NCBI GenBank assembly: GCA_934486735.1
Contig: CAKSQL010000001.1
Coordinates: forward strand, 62,001 to 126,000
Source of the DNA: an uncultured Clostridia bacterium
GTDB lineage: Bacteria > Bacillota > Clostridia > UBA1381
Length of the DNA: 64,000 nt
Reading direction: 5' to 3'
Shown here: piece after piece, positions 27,761 through 35,640 of the stretch
How positions within the stretch are numbered: position 1 is the stretch's first letter
How the letters are laid out: the number at the start of each line of letters is the position of its first letter
Notes under the pieces: generated by a model
Seen by the model: the letters and a program-made list of their open reading frames with translations, nothing else
The model's database searches: none
What the model was told of the DNA's origin: nothing
Translations under genes and position numbers: made by a program

Positions 27761-28969
27761 CTATATTTCAAAATATATTGTCTTGATTTTGTTCGGAGCA
27801 AGTTCAAGCTCCAATTTATTATTTTCGGCATGCAGCGCTTCAAATTCCGTCTCGGCAAGATTTGCCGCACACACATTTTTAACCGGGCGTTTAAAATCAA
27901 GCACGCATTCCTCCGGCTCGTTTTTTTGTATTATAAAGACGCACAACATCAGCCGAGCAGCCGCATATTGAGTCATGGGGCTGATTTTTCAAAAGATATT
28001 TCGCGGCAAGGCGATAAAATTCCATGTCGATATCGATATTCATGAATTTTGACATCGCAAGAATCGGGGCAATCCTGCTTTCAAGCAGATTCTCGCACAT
28101 ATCATTTTCAAATTTCAAGGGATAATAGCTGGATATCGAGCTTGTGACTGACCTGAATTCGTTTTCCGTTTCCGCCGTTGTTATAAGCTCGCCCTCGCAG
28201 ACCGGAAGCGCATCCTTTTTCTCCCGCAAAGCAGCCGAAATCCCCTCCGGACCGTCTGTCACCTCGTACTGTTCGGAAATCTCGTCCTTGATTTTTTCAA
28301 ATTCCGGCATGTCATCATCGATAGCGATGTGGTCGCGGGTGTAGAGCATGATAACCGCACCGGTATTGTCGCAGTTGTCCGAAAGATATTTCAAAACAGT
28401 GTCTTTCCTGTCACCGCCCTTTTTAAATTCATCGTTCAGCGCGGCATATCACTCCTTGTATCCGAAACACTCGCTGCCGTCCGGCGCACGCCATATAAAA
28501 TTTTTAAAATTCTGATCCGCCGCGCCCACTCCACGCCCCATATACGCAGCGTTGATGCCGAAACCGTTCAATATCTGCGGCAGCTGCGCAATATGGCCGA
28601 AAATATCGTTGATATATCCGTATTTCCATATCTTTGAATCAAATTGTTCCGCCACTCTTTTCCCGGTCAGAGAATTTCGGATGATGCTCTCGCCCGAAAC
28701 AAGCAGCTCGTCCGGCATGACATACCATGGACCAACCTTCAGCCGTCCGCTTTTGATAAGTTTTTTCAATGCCTCGCGCTTTTGTGGTCTGATTTCAAGA
28801 TAATCCTCCAAAACAACGGTCTGTCCGTCAAAGGTGAAAGTCTTGATTTTTCCGCTCTCAAGCGCATCGATAACCCGATCTGTTACCTTTGCCAAATCAT
28901 AGCGAAATCCCTGAAACGGCTTGTACCATTCCCTGTCCAATGGGTACTGATTGCATAAAATATTTTCAT
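27761..28969 (-). pseudogene. Broken GH38 alpha-mannosidase
   Basis: From ATG 28969 (after GGAGAC) the frame gives MKIFYAISTHW. One G is then missing in TGG(G)ACAGGGAATGG, breaking the zinc-binding HWDREWY motif. The +1 frame continues DREWYKPFQGFRYDLAK and YGYINDIFGHIAQLPQIL, clear GH38 sequence, to an in-frame TGA at 28449-28451. The frame resumes to NQPHDSICGCSADVV, then jumps to a C-terminal piece VRLYNTK and, after another frame change, EPEECVLDFKRPVKNV to the stop at 27761. The normal enzyme is about 900 residues; only about 400 remain, so a large internal deletion is inferred. From 28970 to 29250 I see no gene. Confidence 0.85.
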
Positions 28970-29250
28970 GACTTGTCTCCATTCCGCTGCTCGGCCGCGG
29001 CATAATTCATAATGCAAAAAATATCGAATAAGCTGCGTGTTTTCAGCTGCGGCAAAATAATGTAGTAAACAACTCGTTTGCGCATCGCTAAACAACGGTT
29101 CATACTTGTACTTCCGTCTCAAAACAAGGCGGATAACGCGGCATATTTTCCGCATTGGTGTTTTTTATTCAATTATACACCGCTGTTTGCCTAATATCAA
29201 GTGACTTTTCGCTTATTTTTTTAAATTTTCAAATTTTTTTTGAAAAAGTA

Positions 29251-29279
29251 TTGACAAAATTCCAATTGTTTGGTATAAT
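29251..29279 (+). promoter_or_regulatory. Consensus promoter for the tRNA-Ser genes
   Basis: TTGACA (29251-29256) and TATAAT (29274-29279), spacing exactly 17, 17 bases upstream of the first tRNA. The second tRNA is 72 bases after the first and has no clear promoter of its own. Confidence 0.92.
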
Positions 29280-29296
29280 AATACCTGTCGTTGTAT

Positions 29297-29384
29297 GGAG
29301 AGATGTCTGAGCGGTTGAAAGAGCCGGTCTTGAAAACCGGTGACGTGCGAGCGTCCGTGGGTTCGAATCCCACTCTCTCCTCCA
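29297..29384 (+). tRNA. tRNA-Ser (anticodon UGA)
   Basis: Acceptor arms GGAGAGA / TCTCTCC close the cloverleaf. The anticodon loop CTTGAAA gives anticodon TGA. The long variable arm and TTCGAATCC T-loop fit class II tRNA-Ser. The CCA end is encoded. Confidence 0.96.
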
Positions 29385-29456
29385 CTAACATATTAATATA
29401 TGTGCTTTATGTGCGGCTTGTGTTTATTTCGGCATAACATAGGCTGACATATATAC

Positions 29457-29548
29457 GGAGAAGTACTCAAGCTGGCCGAAGAGGCGCCCCTGCTAAGGGT
29501 GTAGGTCGGGAAACCGGCGCGGGAGTTCAAATCTCCCCTTCTCCGCCA
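29457..29548 (+). tRNA. tRNA-Ser (anticodon GCU)
   Basis: Acceptor arms GGAGAAG / CTTCTCC, anticodon loop CTGCTAA with anticodon GCT, long variable arm, TTCAAATCT T-loop and encoded CCA. It reads serine AGC/AGU codons. The integrase gene points at its 3' end, so this is the probable attachment gene of the prophage. Confidence 0.95.
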
Positions 29549-29554
29549 CAAAGC

Positions 29555-29583
29555 AAAAACCGCTTGATTTCAAGCGGTTTTTT
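29555..29583. terminator. Terminator between tRNA-Ser and integrase
   Basis: AAACCGCTTG (29557-29566) pairs perfectly with CAAGCGGTTT (29571-29580), loop ATTT, followed by T residues on the plus strand and preceded by A residues. It can serve both the tRNAs and the converging integrase gene. Confidence 0.85.
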
Positions 29584-29611
29584 GATGTTTTGAAAAGTCT
29601 GTACACGTTTT

Positions 29612-30736
29612 TTACACGATTTTTTCTAAAATTTTTACCGCGCGTTCTTCTTCGCGCGGATAAAGATGCGAATATGTATTCCATGTTATTTCTATTTTTG
29701 AGTGTCCCAATCTTCTCGCTATCTCTTGTATATTAATTCCCTCGTTCGCCAAAAGTGATGCGTGACTATGCCGAAAATCGTGGATTCTGATTCTTTTCAA
29801 TCCTGCTTTCTCGGCATAATTTTTATTATGCTTATCCACCGAACTGTCCCTCAGGCATTGCGCTCCTCCACATATTCTCCAATCGTCGGAAAATCCCTCC
29901 ACATCTTTGTATCTGTTATAATGTTCATCCAATATATCTTTTAACGGTTTCGGAATCATTATATCTCTGACCGAGCTTTTGTTCTTTGGCGGAGTTTCTC
30001 TGTCGCCGCCTTTCAGCTTTTGAGCTATACTCCTTGTTATATGTATTATATCGTCCTCTATATCGGTCCATTTTAATGCATTTATTTCCCCTTTTCTCAT
30101 TCCGGTATAGAAAGCGATATTGAAAAATACATAATAGTCCCATTCATGCATGGTTTTCGTGTCATTCTCTGCACATTCTTTGGCTGCCGCAATATACTTT
30201 AAAAATTCATCTGCAGTGTAATAATTAATCTTCTTCTTGGTTTCATACGCATCTTTAAAATTCCCCACTTTAGGCAGCGGATTTGAGCTTATATATCCAA
30301 ATTTCACTGCATAGTTCATCATTGCGCGAAACTCTCCGAATATATTCCGGCGCATTGTAATGGATAAATTGCACTGCTCAATTGTTTGTTTCCATTTTTG
30401 TAAAACTTGAAGATTGACATTGCTCAGTTTTTTATCTTCAAGATACGGCAGCACATGATTGTTAAGAATCTGCTTGCTTTTATTTAACGATGTTTCGCGA
30501 ACCTCATATTGCTTCGCCGCTATATATTCATCATACAATTTTTTTACGGTCATCCTTGTTTCCGGCAAGTTTTCCTTTAATTCTTGAACAAGACTGCGCT
30601 CAAGAGCCTTTGCACTCTCGCTTCCGTATGCCACCCTGTCTATTTGCTTGCTGTTGCCCTGCGCATCTTGATAATTTACCCGAACGCGATATTTCTGCTG
30701 GCCGTCCTTTTTCCCGTTCATTTTGTATATTGGCAC
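29612..30736 (-). CDS. int: Phage tyrosine-recombinase integrase
   Basis: The 374-residue protein has an arm-binding N-terminal domain (about 12-57), a SAM-like core-binding domain (about 62-165) and the catalytic domain. Catalytic residues are visible: Arg214 (TGMRKGEINAL), His319 and Arg322 (HDFRHSHASLL), His345 (RLGHSKIE) and the nucleophile Tyr355 (WNTYSHLY). It joins the phage attachment site to the host site, here next to the tRNA-Ser(GCU) gene 64 bases from its stop. Excision normally also needs a small Xis protein; no intact one is seen. Confidence 0.95.
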   Translation of the reverse strand: MPIYKMNGKKDGQQKYRVRVNYQDAQGNSKQIDRVAYGSESAKALERSLVQELKENLPETRMTVKKLYDEYIAAKQYEVRETSLNKSKQILNNHVLPYLEDKKLSNVNLQVLQKWKQTIEQCNLSITMRRNIFGEFRAMMNYAVKFGYISSNPLPKVGNFKDAYETKKKINYYTADEFLKYIAAAKECAENDTKTMHEWDYYVFFNIAFYTGMRKGEINALKWTDIEDDIIHITRSIAQKLKGGDRETPPKNKSSVRDIMIPKPLKDILDEHYNRYKDVEGFSDDWRICGGAQCLRDSSVDKHNKNYAEKAGLKRIRIHDFRHSHASLLANEGINIQEIARRLGHSKIEITWNTYSHLYPREEERAVKILEKIV

Positions 30737-30763
30737 TGTTTCTCGCTCCTTGCATAAAAATTA

Positions 30764-31546
30764 TTAATTTAGATACTTATCCGCTTTACACTTTGAACAC
30801 GCAGTGTAGCCTGCTTTTTTTGCCTTATTCAGCGTTATTTCTATCGCTCTGTCATTATTCTTTATTATTTTACATTTGCTTGTATGATATTTTTTACCGG
30901 TCGGCGTAATATACGCTACAGCAGATGTATCCTGATAACTGACAGCACTGTTATTACTGCCTATGTTATAAAACACAACGGAACATGTCACACACAAGGT
31001 TATACATATAAGCAGCACCAACAATATAGTTTTATGCTTTTTATTTAGCTTTGGTATGGTAATTGTGTATTTTTCCTTTGAATCGTCCGATACCTTTACA
31101 GGTACGATTTTTTTACCGCTATCTTTTGAACGACGTTTTATAAACTCTGATTTTGTAATAAAAATATACTTATTCTCATGTTCAATCGCATATCCTACAC
31201 CAAAATTATTTATCTTCTGTAAGCATTTTTCTGACAGTTCTCTCTTTATAAAGTATTTTTTACATACTTTATCTCCCGATAAAACGTGTACCTTAACCAA
31301 TTCTTTTTTGCCCGAAAAAATTCTTATTTGTATAAATAATTGAATCAACAACACCAGCTCCGTGCCGTGCGGGTTTATAAAAAACCATATCGCTGCTCTT
31401 ATAAAGTATATAAAAATCGCAAGCAAGATCGCCTCCCGGCGTGTAAAATGCGGTTTTATCCCCTTTATGGCAAATGGCACGCCAATGCCGCTTGTCCACA
31501 CTATTATTGTGCATATAAATATATTTAATATATCCATATCCCCCAT
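30764..31546 (-). CDS. Prophage membrane protein with C-terminal YHxxxC...CxxC motif
   Basis: The protein has 260 residues from ATG 31546 (8 bases after AAAGG). Hydrophobic segments lie near 5-25, 35-60 and 65-75. A soluble basic region follows, with a further membrane segment (about 165-190, ILLVLLICITLCVTCSVVFY). The tail carries TGKKYHTSKC with His221 and Cys225, then ACSKC with Cys250 and Cys253. These four residues could bind a metal, as in Ada-like or related small domains. The adjacent ImmA-like protein ends with the same pattern. I do not recognise the whole protein. It is 20 bases from the ImmA gene, so they are co-transcribed. Confidence 0.6.
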   Translation of the reverse strand: MGDMDILNIFICTIIVWTSGIGVPFAIKGIKPHFTRREAILLAIFIYFIRAAIWFFINPHGTELVLLIQLFIQIRIFSGKKELVKVHVLSGDKVCKKYFIKRELSEKCLQKINNFGVGYAIEHENKYIFITKSEFIKRRSKDSGKKIVPVKVSDDSKEKYTITIPKLNKKHKTILLVLLICITLCVTCSVVFYNIGSNNSAVSYQDTSAVAYITPTGKKYHTSKCKIIKNNDRAIEITLNKAKKAGYTACSKCKADKYLN

Positions 31547-31566
31547 GTTTTTCATCCTTTCAAAGT

Positions 31567-32517
31567 TTACTTTTGCCTGCCGCAAGTTTTACATAACGGC
31601 ATGTTTATATCCTCTATACTTTCTATTTCCACCTTTGTCAAATCTGTTTTTCCGCGAATATGCGAACAATTCACATTTTGATGATACACTCGTCCTGTCC
31701 TCGCTCTATACAATATTATTTTATTATCGGATTCAATTTGTGGAGATTCAATCTGTGAATTTTGATTGTTGGCAACGTTTTCAGTCTGACTTTTATGCGG
31801 CTGTTCCTCTTTAGTTGATACTGTAACGAAAATATTGCTTAACAATACAAGTACAAAAGCAATTGCAAACTTCTTAATAATACCGCTTAAATAATTATTC
31901 GTGATAATTCCGTTTACATAATTATTTGTGCAATTAACTTTATTTATCTGCATGTAATCAGAAAAGTTGGCAAGCAACATTTTCTCTTTGTTATCGTTAT
32001 GTATTTTATATTGTTTGTAATCGACATAATATATTTTCAAGATATCATCATCAAGCAAAGTATAGTATCTTACATCTGCCATATCCTTAATTCCCATTGT
32101 TTTCAATACACATTCAGGTGCCAGAAAATGTCTTGCAAAATCATTCGCCTCGCGTTCCTGACCGTCTCCGGACACATGAAACATTGCTGTATTTTCTCCA
32201 TCAGCCGTAATATGCTCAAACTTTATATGTCCCAACTCATGAGCAAGCACATATGTTCTCTCTGCCGCACAAAGTTCCTGATTTATAAAAACATATTTCA
32301 TACCTTGCACTATACACGAAAAACCTTTATATTCTGTAGCAGCCCACATCAAATTTAATTTTTCGAATAATTTGCGATATTGTATGTTCGCCAAATCGAA
32401 GTACTTGACTTTCCATCCTTTTGATTCAATAATACATTCTATAAATTTGTCTTTTATCGGCAGTTCATCCGCTCCTGCTTCAAGTAATGTTTCAACAGCA
32501 TATTGATATGCAATCAT
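31567..32517 (-). CDS. ImmA/IrrE-type metallopeptidase with membrane segment and metal-binding tail
   Basis: The N-terminal half (about 1-140) is an ImmA/IrrE peptidase with zinc site HELGH (His93, Glu94, His97) in YVLAHELGHIKFEH and a third ligand near Glu123 (QEREANDFARHFLAP). In the ICEBs1 family such enzymes cleave the phage or element repressor after DNA damage. This one is longer (316 residues): a membrane helix (217-234) and a tail TGRVYHQNVNCSH...CKTC with His279, Cys284, Cys309 and Cys312 follow. The membrane tether is unusual. GGGAGGA precedes the ATG. The likely substrate is the HTH repressor two genes upstream, which is inference. Confidence 0.82.
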   Translation of the reverse strand: MIAYQYAVETLLEAGADELPIKDKFIECIIESKGWKVKYFDLANIQYRKLFEKLNLMWAATEYKGFSCIVQGMKYVFINQELCAAERTYVLAHELGHIKFEHITADGENTAMFHVSGDGQEREANDFARHFLAPECVLKTMGIKDMADVRYYTLLDDDILKIYYVDYKQYKIHNDNKEKMLLANFSDYMQINKVNCTNNYVNGIITNNYLSGIIKKFAIAFVLVLLSNIFVTVSTKEEQPHKSQTENVANNQNSQIESPQIESDNKIILYRARTGRVYHQNVNCSHIRGKTDLTKVEIESIEDINMPLCKTCGRQK

Positions 32518-32621
32518 TTTTCGTCCTCCCGAACTTTTATTTGTCGACTTTTGTCGATATTTGTAATATATTCTATATAATTTTATTACAAAACACCAAA
32601 AAATTCAAGAGTTTTTTATAT

Positions 32622-33221
32622 TTAATTGTATTTTTTATATGCTTCTATTAATTCCGGTAACGTTTCACTTAATCTTAAATTGTATTGAAACGTCCTGAAA
32701 GCACATATTTCAATATCATTAAACATGCAGCCATATTTTTTATAATTATGTATTGCGCATATGTTGTTCAGTATTATTGATAAAATTCCCGACACAACTT
32801 TTACGCCTGCAAAAATCAAGAATATATCCAAATTTTTTGTAAACAAAAATATGATTCCTAAGACCACATATGAAAATATGCCTATACTGTTATATACAAA
32901 AAGCAGCGGCATTAATATTTTTGCAATTGCATTTTGTTTCGACAGCCTTATCCCATATCCTAAAAAATATATAATCGCAGATATGAGTGCATATATATAC
33001 TTATCAATTCCACAAAAGCATGCGATAATTGTAAAATAAAACATAAGCGCCGCAGAAACTTGAAAAATATTCTCTATCTTTTGAGCGGTTGAATACATGG
33101 TATTATCTGCAACCATTTCTTCATCAGTGAAAAATCTATCTTCATTTTTTATAATTCTCATAAAAAATCTCGGATTTAAGCGAACTTTCAAACCATGCGG
33201 CGTAGTAAAATTATACTCCAT
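32622..33221 (-). CDS. Small prophage membrane protein
   Basis: The protein of 199 residues from ATG 33221 has about four membrane segments between residues 50 and 150 (SAALMFYFTIIACF, YALISAIIYFLGYGI, FSYVVLGIIFLF, IFLIFAGVKVVSGILSII). They are flanked by a cytoplasmic-looking N-terminus and an acidic C-terminus. An upstream in-frame start at 33236 lacks a ribosome site. It lies between the repressor and the ImmA gene, starting 21 bases after the repressor stop. Function unknown; immunity or superinfection exclusion are possible roles. Confidence 0.6.
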   Translation of the reverse strand: MEYNFTTPHGLKVRLNPRFFMRIIKNEDRFFTDEEMVADNTMYSTAQKIENIFQVSAALMFYFTIIACFCGIDKYIYALISAIIYFLGYGIRLSKQNAIAKILMPLLFVYNSIGIFSYVVLGIIFLFTKNLDIFLIFAGVKVVSGILSIILNNICAIHNYKKYGCMFNDIEICAFRTFQYNLRLSETLPELIEAYKKYN

Positions 33222-33242
33222 AATATCATCTCTCACAATTCA

Positions 33243-34484
33243 TTACTGTTCATCAAGCATTTTTCTTAATTCTTCGGCAGAAATATCCGGCGCCTTGACC
33301 GAATGAACTCCCTTTCCCATTGCCGCCACCTTGGTTGAATCCGATGTCTCGTTAAGTAATTCCAAAATTTCTTCTTTTGTAGGAATCGCATTCTTTGATT
33401 TTTTCTCGTTGTTTGCATATTTTGGATTTTCCAATAAATCAGATATATACTCAAATGCCTTTTTCTGACCCTCTGCATTTAATGAATTGTAAGATGCATA
33501 TATGGGATTGTCCTCCGTCCTGCGCTTCGGTATATCTGTCACTTCCGAAGAATGCAAAGCGATACTTTCCAATTCACTTTCCTTGGGAACAAGCACACCG
33601 TCTTCATCCGTTATATATTGTTCCCAAAAACATTTCACAGTTTTCTTTAAAAAGGCTATCATAACTTGCAATATTTCTTTTGCTGAATTTATAATTTCTT
33701 TAATTATTTCTTCATTGTTGAGTTGAGATACATTATCAGCTGATTTACGATATATATTAATTAACAATTCAAGCGATATTGGGTTATTGAAATCATTATA
33801 AATCTCATAACAACGACATATCTCATACTTGTTGTCTAAATTTTTTATAGTATCTTCGTAGCTGTCATTTTGTTCGTGGTCGAAATGTGTAAAGGAATTT
33901 CGAGCTTTTTTATAGAATTTACTATATTTCCCCCATATACTTTTAACTGTATTCAATTCTTTCACAGCACCAAATTTTTGTACAATGACATCTCTTGCTT
34001 CAGAAAAATAGTTTTTTAGTTGTTTCTCGTCCAAAGTTATTATTTTTGCAGCTTCACAAAGCGTTATAATGCAATATTTGAAAACAATAACCCAATCTGT
34101 TTTTCTATGATACGCATTTACACAAATAGAATCACTGAGCAATAGATTTACTGAATAAATCTCATTCATTGTCTCCCATAAATGACAGACATATCTTGTA
34201 ACCATATTATCTTGATTAAATATGTTCGGAAGATCTGCTTTTTTATTTTCTATTGTAGGAGCATCAATCTTCCTAAATTTAGGGTCATCAATCCTTCCCA
34301 AAAGATAGTCAACCGAGCAACCAAGGCAATCAGCAAGTGTAACAAGTTTTGCGGCAGTAGGAAAACTTCTGCCACTTTTCCAGTCGCTAATATTACCGGT
34401 CGAAATACCGGTTTCTTCCGAAAGTTTCTTAGCTGTTAAACCTTTTTCTGCTATCAAGTTAAATAAGTTGTTTAAATCAACCAA
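33243..34484 (-). CDS. HTH-type phage repressor with long C-terminal region
   Basis: The 413-residue protein carries an N-terminal XRE-type helix-turn-helix (about 5-65): LFNLIAEKGLTAKKLSEETG and ISTGNISDWKSGRSFPTAAK. A long, mostly helical region without the Ser-Lys self-cleaving (S24) domain of lambda CI-like proteins follows. It is about three times the length of the usual ImmR-type repressors. The TTG at 34484 is preferred: GGAG lies 8 bases before it. The gene is the first of the leftward lysogeny operon, and two identical dyads lie just upstream. Loss of repression probably depends on the ImmA-like peptidase, not RecA-stimulated self-cleavage. Confidence 0.82.
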   Translation of the reverse strand: MVDLNNLFNLIAEKGLTAKKLSEETGISTGNISDWKSGRSFPTAAKLVTLADCLGCSVDYLLGRIDDPKFRKIDAPTIENKKADLPNIFNQDNMVTRYVCHLWETMNEIYSVNLLLSDSICVNAYHRKTDWVIVFKYCIITLCEAAKIITLDEKQLKNYFSEARDVIVQKFGAVKELNTVKSIWGKYSKFYKKARNSFTHFDHEQNDSYEDTIKNLDNKYEICRCYEIYNDFNNPISLELLINIYRKSADNVSQLNNEEIIKEIINSAKEILQVMIAFLKKTVKCFWEQYITDEDGVLVPKESELESIALHSSEVTDIPKRRTEDNPIYASYNSLNAEGQKKAFEYISDLLENPKYANNEKKSKNAIPTKEEILELLNETSDSTKVAAMGKGVHSVKAPDISAEELRKMLDEQ

Positions 34485-34520
34485 TATAAACACTCCTTTT
34501 TAGACAATATTGCCAAAATC

Positions 34521-34532
34521 TCGTATTTACGA
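34521..34532. promoter_or_regulatory. Operator dyad O1 (TCGTATTTACGA)
   Basis: Near-perfect 12-bp dyad, 36 bases from the repressor start. It is the exact reverse complement of O2. This is the pattern expected for repressor binding that controls both divergent promoters. The leftward repressor promoter itself is weak and not clearly resolved. Confidence 0.75.
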
Positions 34533-34541
34533 AATATTCTA

Positions 34542-34570
34542 TTGACTTTCTCGTAAATACGAGATATAAT
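34542..34570 (+). promoter_or_regulatory. Early rightward promoter PR
   Basis: TTGACT (34542-34547) and TATAAT (34565-34570) with 17 bases between. The operator O2 lies wholly in the spacer, so a bound repressor would block it. It drives the hairpin-rich leader and the Cro-like gene. Confidence 0.88.
34551..34562. promoter_or_regulatory. Operator dyad O2 (TCGTAAATACGA)
   Basis: This dyad lies in the extended palindrome CTCGTAAATACGAG (34550-34563). It lies 30 bases from O1, centre to centre, about three helical turns, which would allow cooperative binding on one face of the DNA. Confidence 0.78.
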
Positions 34571-34579
34571 TAAATTAAC

Positions 34580-34912
34580 AACCAACATTGCGAACAAAGC
34601 GTATGTTGTTGTTATACAGCGGAAAATCCGCAGACAAACAGCATTTGAATGATATTTAGTTCGATGTGGTAGTTGTATTATGTATCATTCATGGCATTTT
34701 GTCAAATCATCACTAAACAGAAAGCATATTGCTCAGTCGGTAGAAGTATTTCCCTAAAACACATGTCCTTAATGTTTTATATGTTTTCTGTTTACAAGGC
34801 ATAACGCAGCCGGACTCCTGCCGGTTGAAAAAAGCCTTGTTGACACTGCCGAGTGTTGATTAAATTTTGTGTGGTAACTTAATTATACAACATTCGGCAA
34901 TTTTTGTCAACA
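34580..34912 (+). ncRNA. Candidate structured RNA in the early leader (serial hairpins, no gene)
   Basis: The 383 bases between PR and the Cro-like gene have no convincing frame but are packed with hairpins. GCGGA/TCCGC lies at 34619-34631, and GAATGATA/TATCATTC at 34647-34690. A 15-bp stem AAACAGAAAGCATAT (34715-34729) / ATATGTTTTCTGTTT (34779-34793) follows. Next is a nested hairpin ACAAGGC/GCCTTGT (34794-34840) enclosing CAGCCGG/CCGGTTG. Last is TTGACA..TGCCGAGTGTTG (34840-34858) / CAACATTCGGCA..TGTCAA (34888-34910). The last three abut with no spacer. A function such as an early regulatory RNA or antisense control is inferred. No intrinsic terminator is seen at its end. Confidence 0.5.
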
Positions 34913-34953
34913 ATTTTATTATTAATTAAATATCGAAAGGCAGGTGACTTGAA

Positions 34954-35145
34954 ATGCAAATTAAAATGCGGCTCTTAGAATTGGGCAAAAAGCAAACGGA
35001 TTTATTAGCAGAAGTTCACAAAAGAGGATATCCGAGATTAACAGCCGGGCAGCTTTCGGGATATATCAACAATACAATTCCGGGTCCTCAAAGAGATGCT
35101 GTTATTGAGTTATGTCATGACATACTTGATGAATGGAAAAAATAA
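34954..35145 (+). CDS. Small Cro-like HTH protein
   Basis: This 63-residue basic protein (MQIKMRLLELGKKQTDLLAE, then LTAGQLSGYINNTIPGPQ) has a helix-turn-helix pattern as in short phage Cro/XRE proteins. It is the first protein of the rightward early operon, opposite the repressor, so it probably competes for the dyads at 34521 and 34551. The start follows GGCAGGTG. Confidence 0.72.
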   Translation: MQIKMRLLELGKKQTDLLAEVHKRGYPRLTAGQLSGYINNTIPGPQRDAVIELCHDILDEWKK

Positions 35146-35168
35146 AGATTTAAGGAGGCGAAAGGAAA

Positions 35169-35624
35169 GTGGAGGACGTTTCTAAATTAAAACAACAAAT
35201 CAAGCGACTGCAAGCTGAAATACAAAAGCAGGAGGAAATTTTACAAGACCAACAAAAAATCCTTGACAGTCTCAAATTCAGCGAATCCGACTTACAAATG
35301 ATGTTAGCAAAGATAAAACAAAAGTATTGCGAACATCAACCGGAAATTCACAGTTTTAGGTTGGAAGCAGGTAAAAAAATCCGCTACTTTTTGAAATGTT
35401 CCAAGTGTGATAAGGAGTTAGAGCCGGAAATTCATGAAGATGAAACATTTGCGTCACAGCTTGAATACGGGCGAACATACTATATAGACTATTTCGGAGG
35501 AATGTATTTTGTTGAGGATAATACACCTAATATTTCAGCATTTGAGCTTCACCTCAAGAAGAACTATTTACCTGTTTGGTCGGAGAATATTGAAAAGCCT
35601 ATAAGGCACAAAAAATTAACATAA
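35169..35624 (+). CDS. Phage protein with N-terminal coiled coil and CxxC
   Basis: The 151-residue protein has a strong coiled coil over the first ~60 residues (LKQQIKRLQAEIQKQEEILQ), then a CSKC pair near residue 79 and a mixed C-terminal region. The GTG start follows GGAGG and AAAGGA. No family recognised. Part of the early operon. Confidence 0.6.
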   Translation: MEDVSKLKQQIKRLQAEIQKQEEILQDQQKILDSLKFSESDLQMMLAKIKQKYCEHQPEIHSFRLEAGKKIRYFLKCSKCDKELEPEIHEDETFASQLEYGRTYYIDYFGGMYFVEDNTPNISAFELHLKKNYLPVWSENIEKPIRHKKLT

Positions 35625-35640
35625 AAAGGAGCAAATTATC

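Noticed and set aside
29493..29684. Minus-strand 63-residue frame across tRNA-Ser(GCU)
   Set aside because: It is the antisense of a tRNA gene (KGRFELPRRF is a well-known artefact of this kind), with no ribosome site.
34715..34793. A real tRNA gene
   Set aside because: The D-arm resembles a tRNA, but there is no T-arm, no matching anticodon stem and no CCA, so it is reported as a structured RNA feature instead.
34793..34850. Intrinsic terminator on the minus strand for the repressor side
   Set aside because: The hairpin is followed by A residues on the plus strand and the T-run precedes the stem on the minus strand, so it is not placed as a terminator in either direction.
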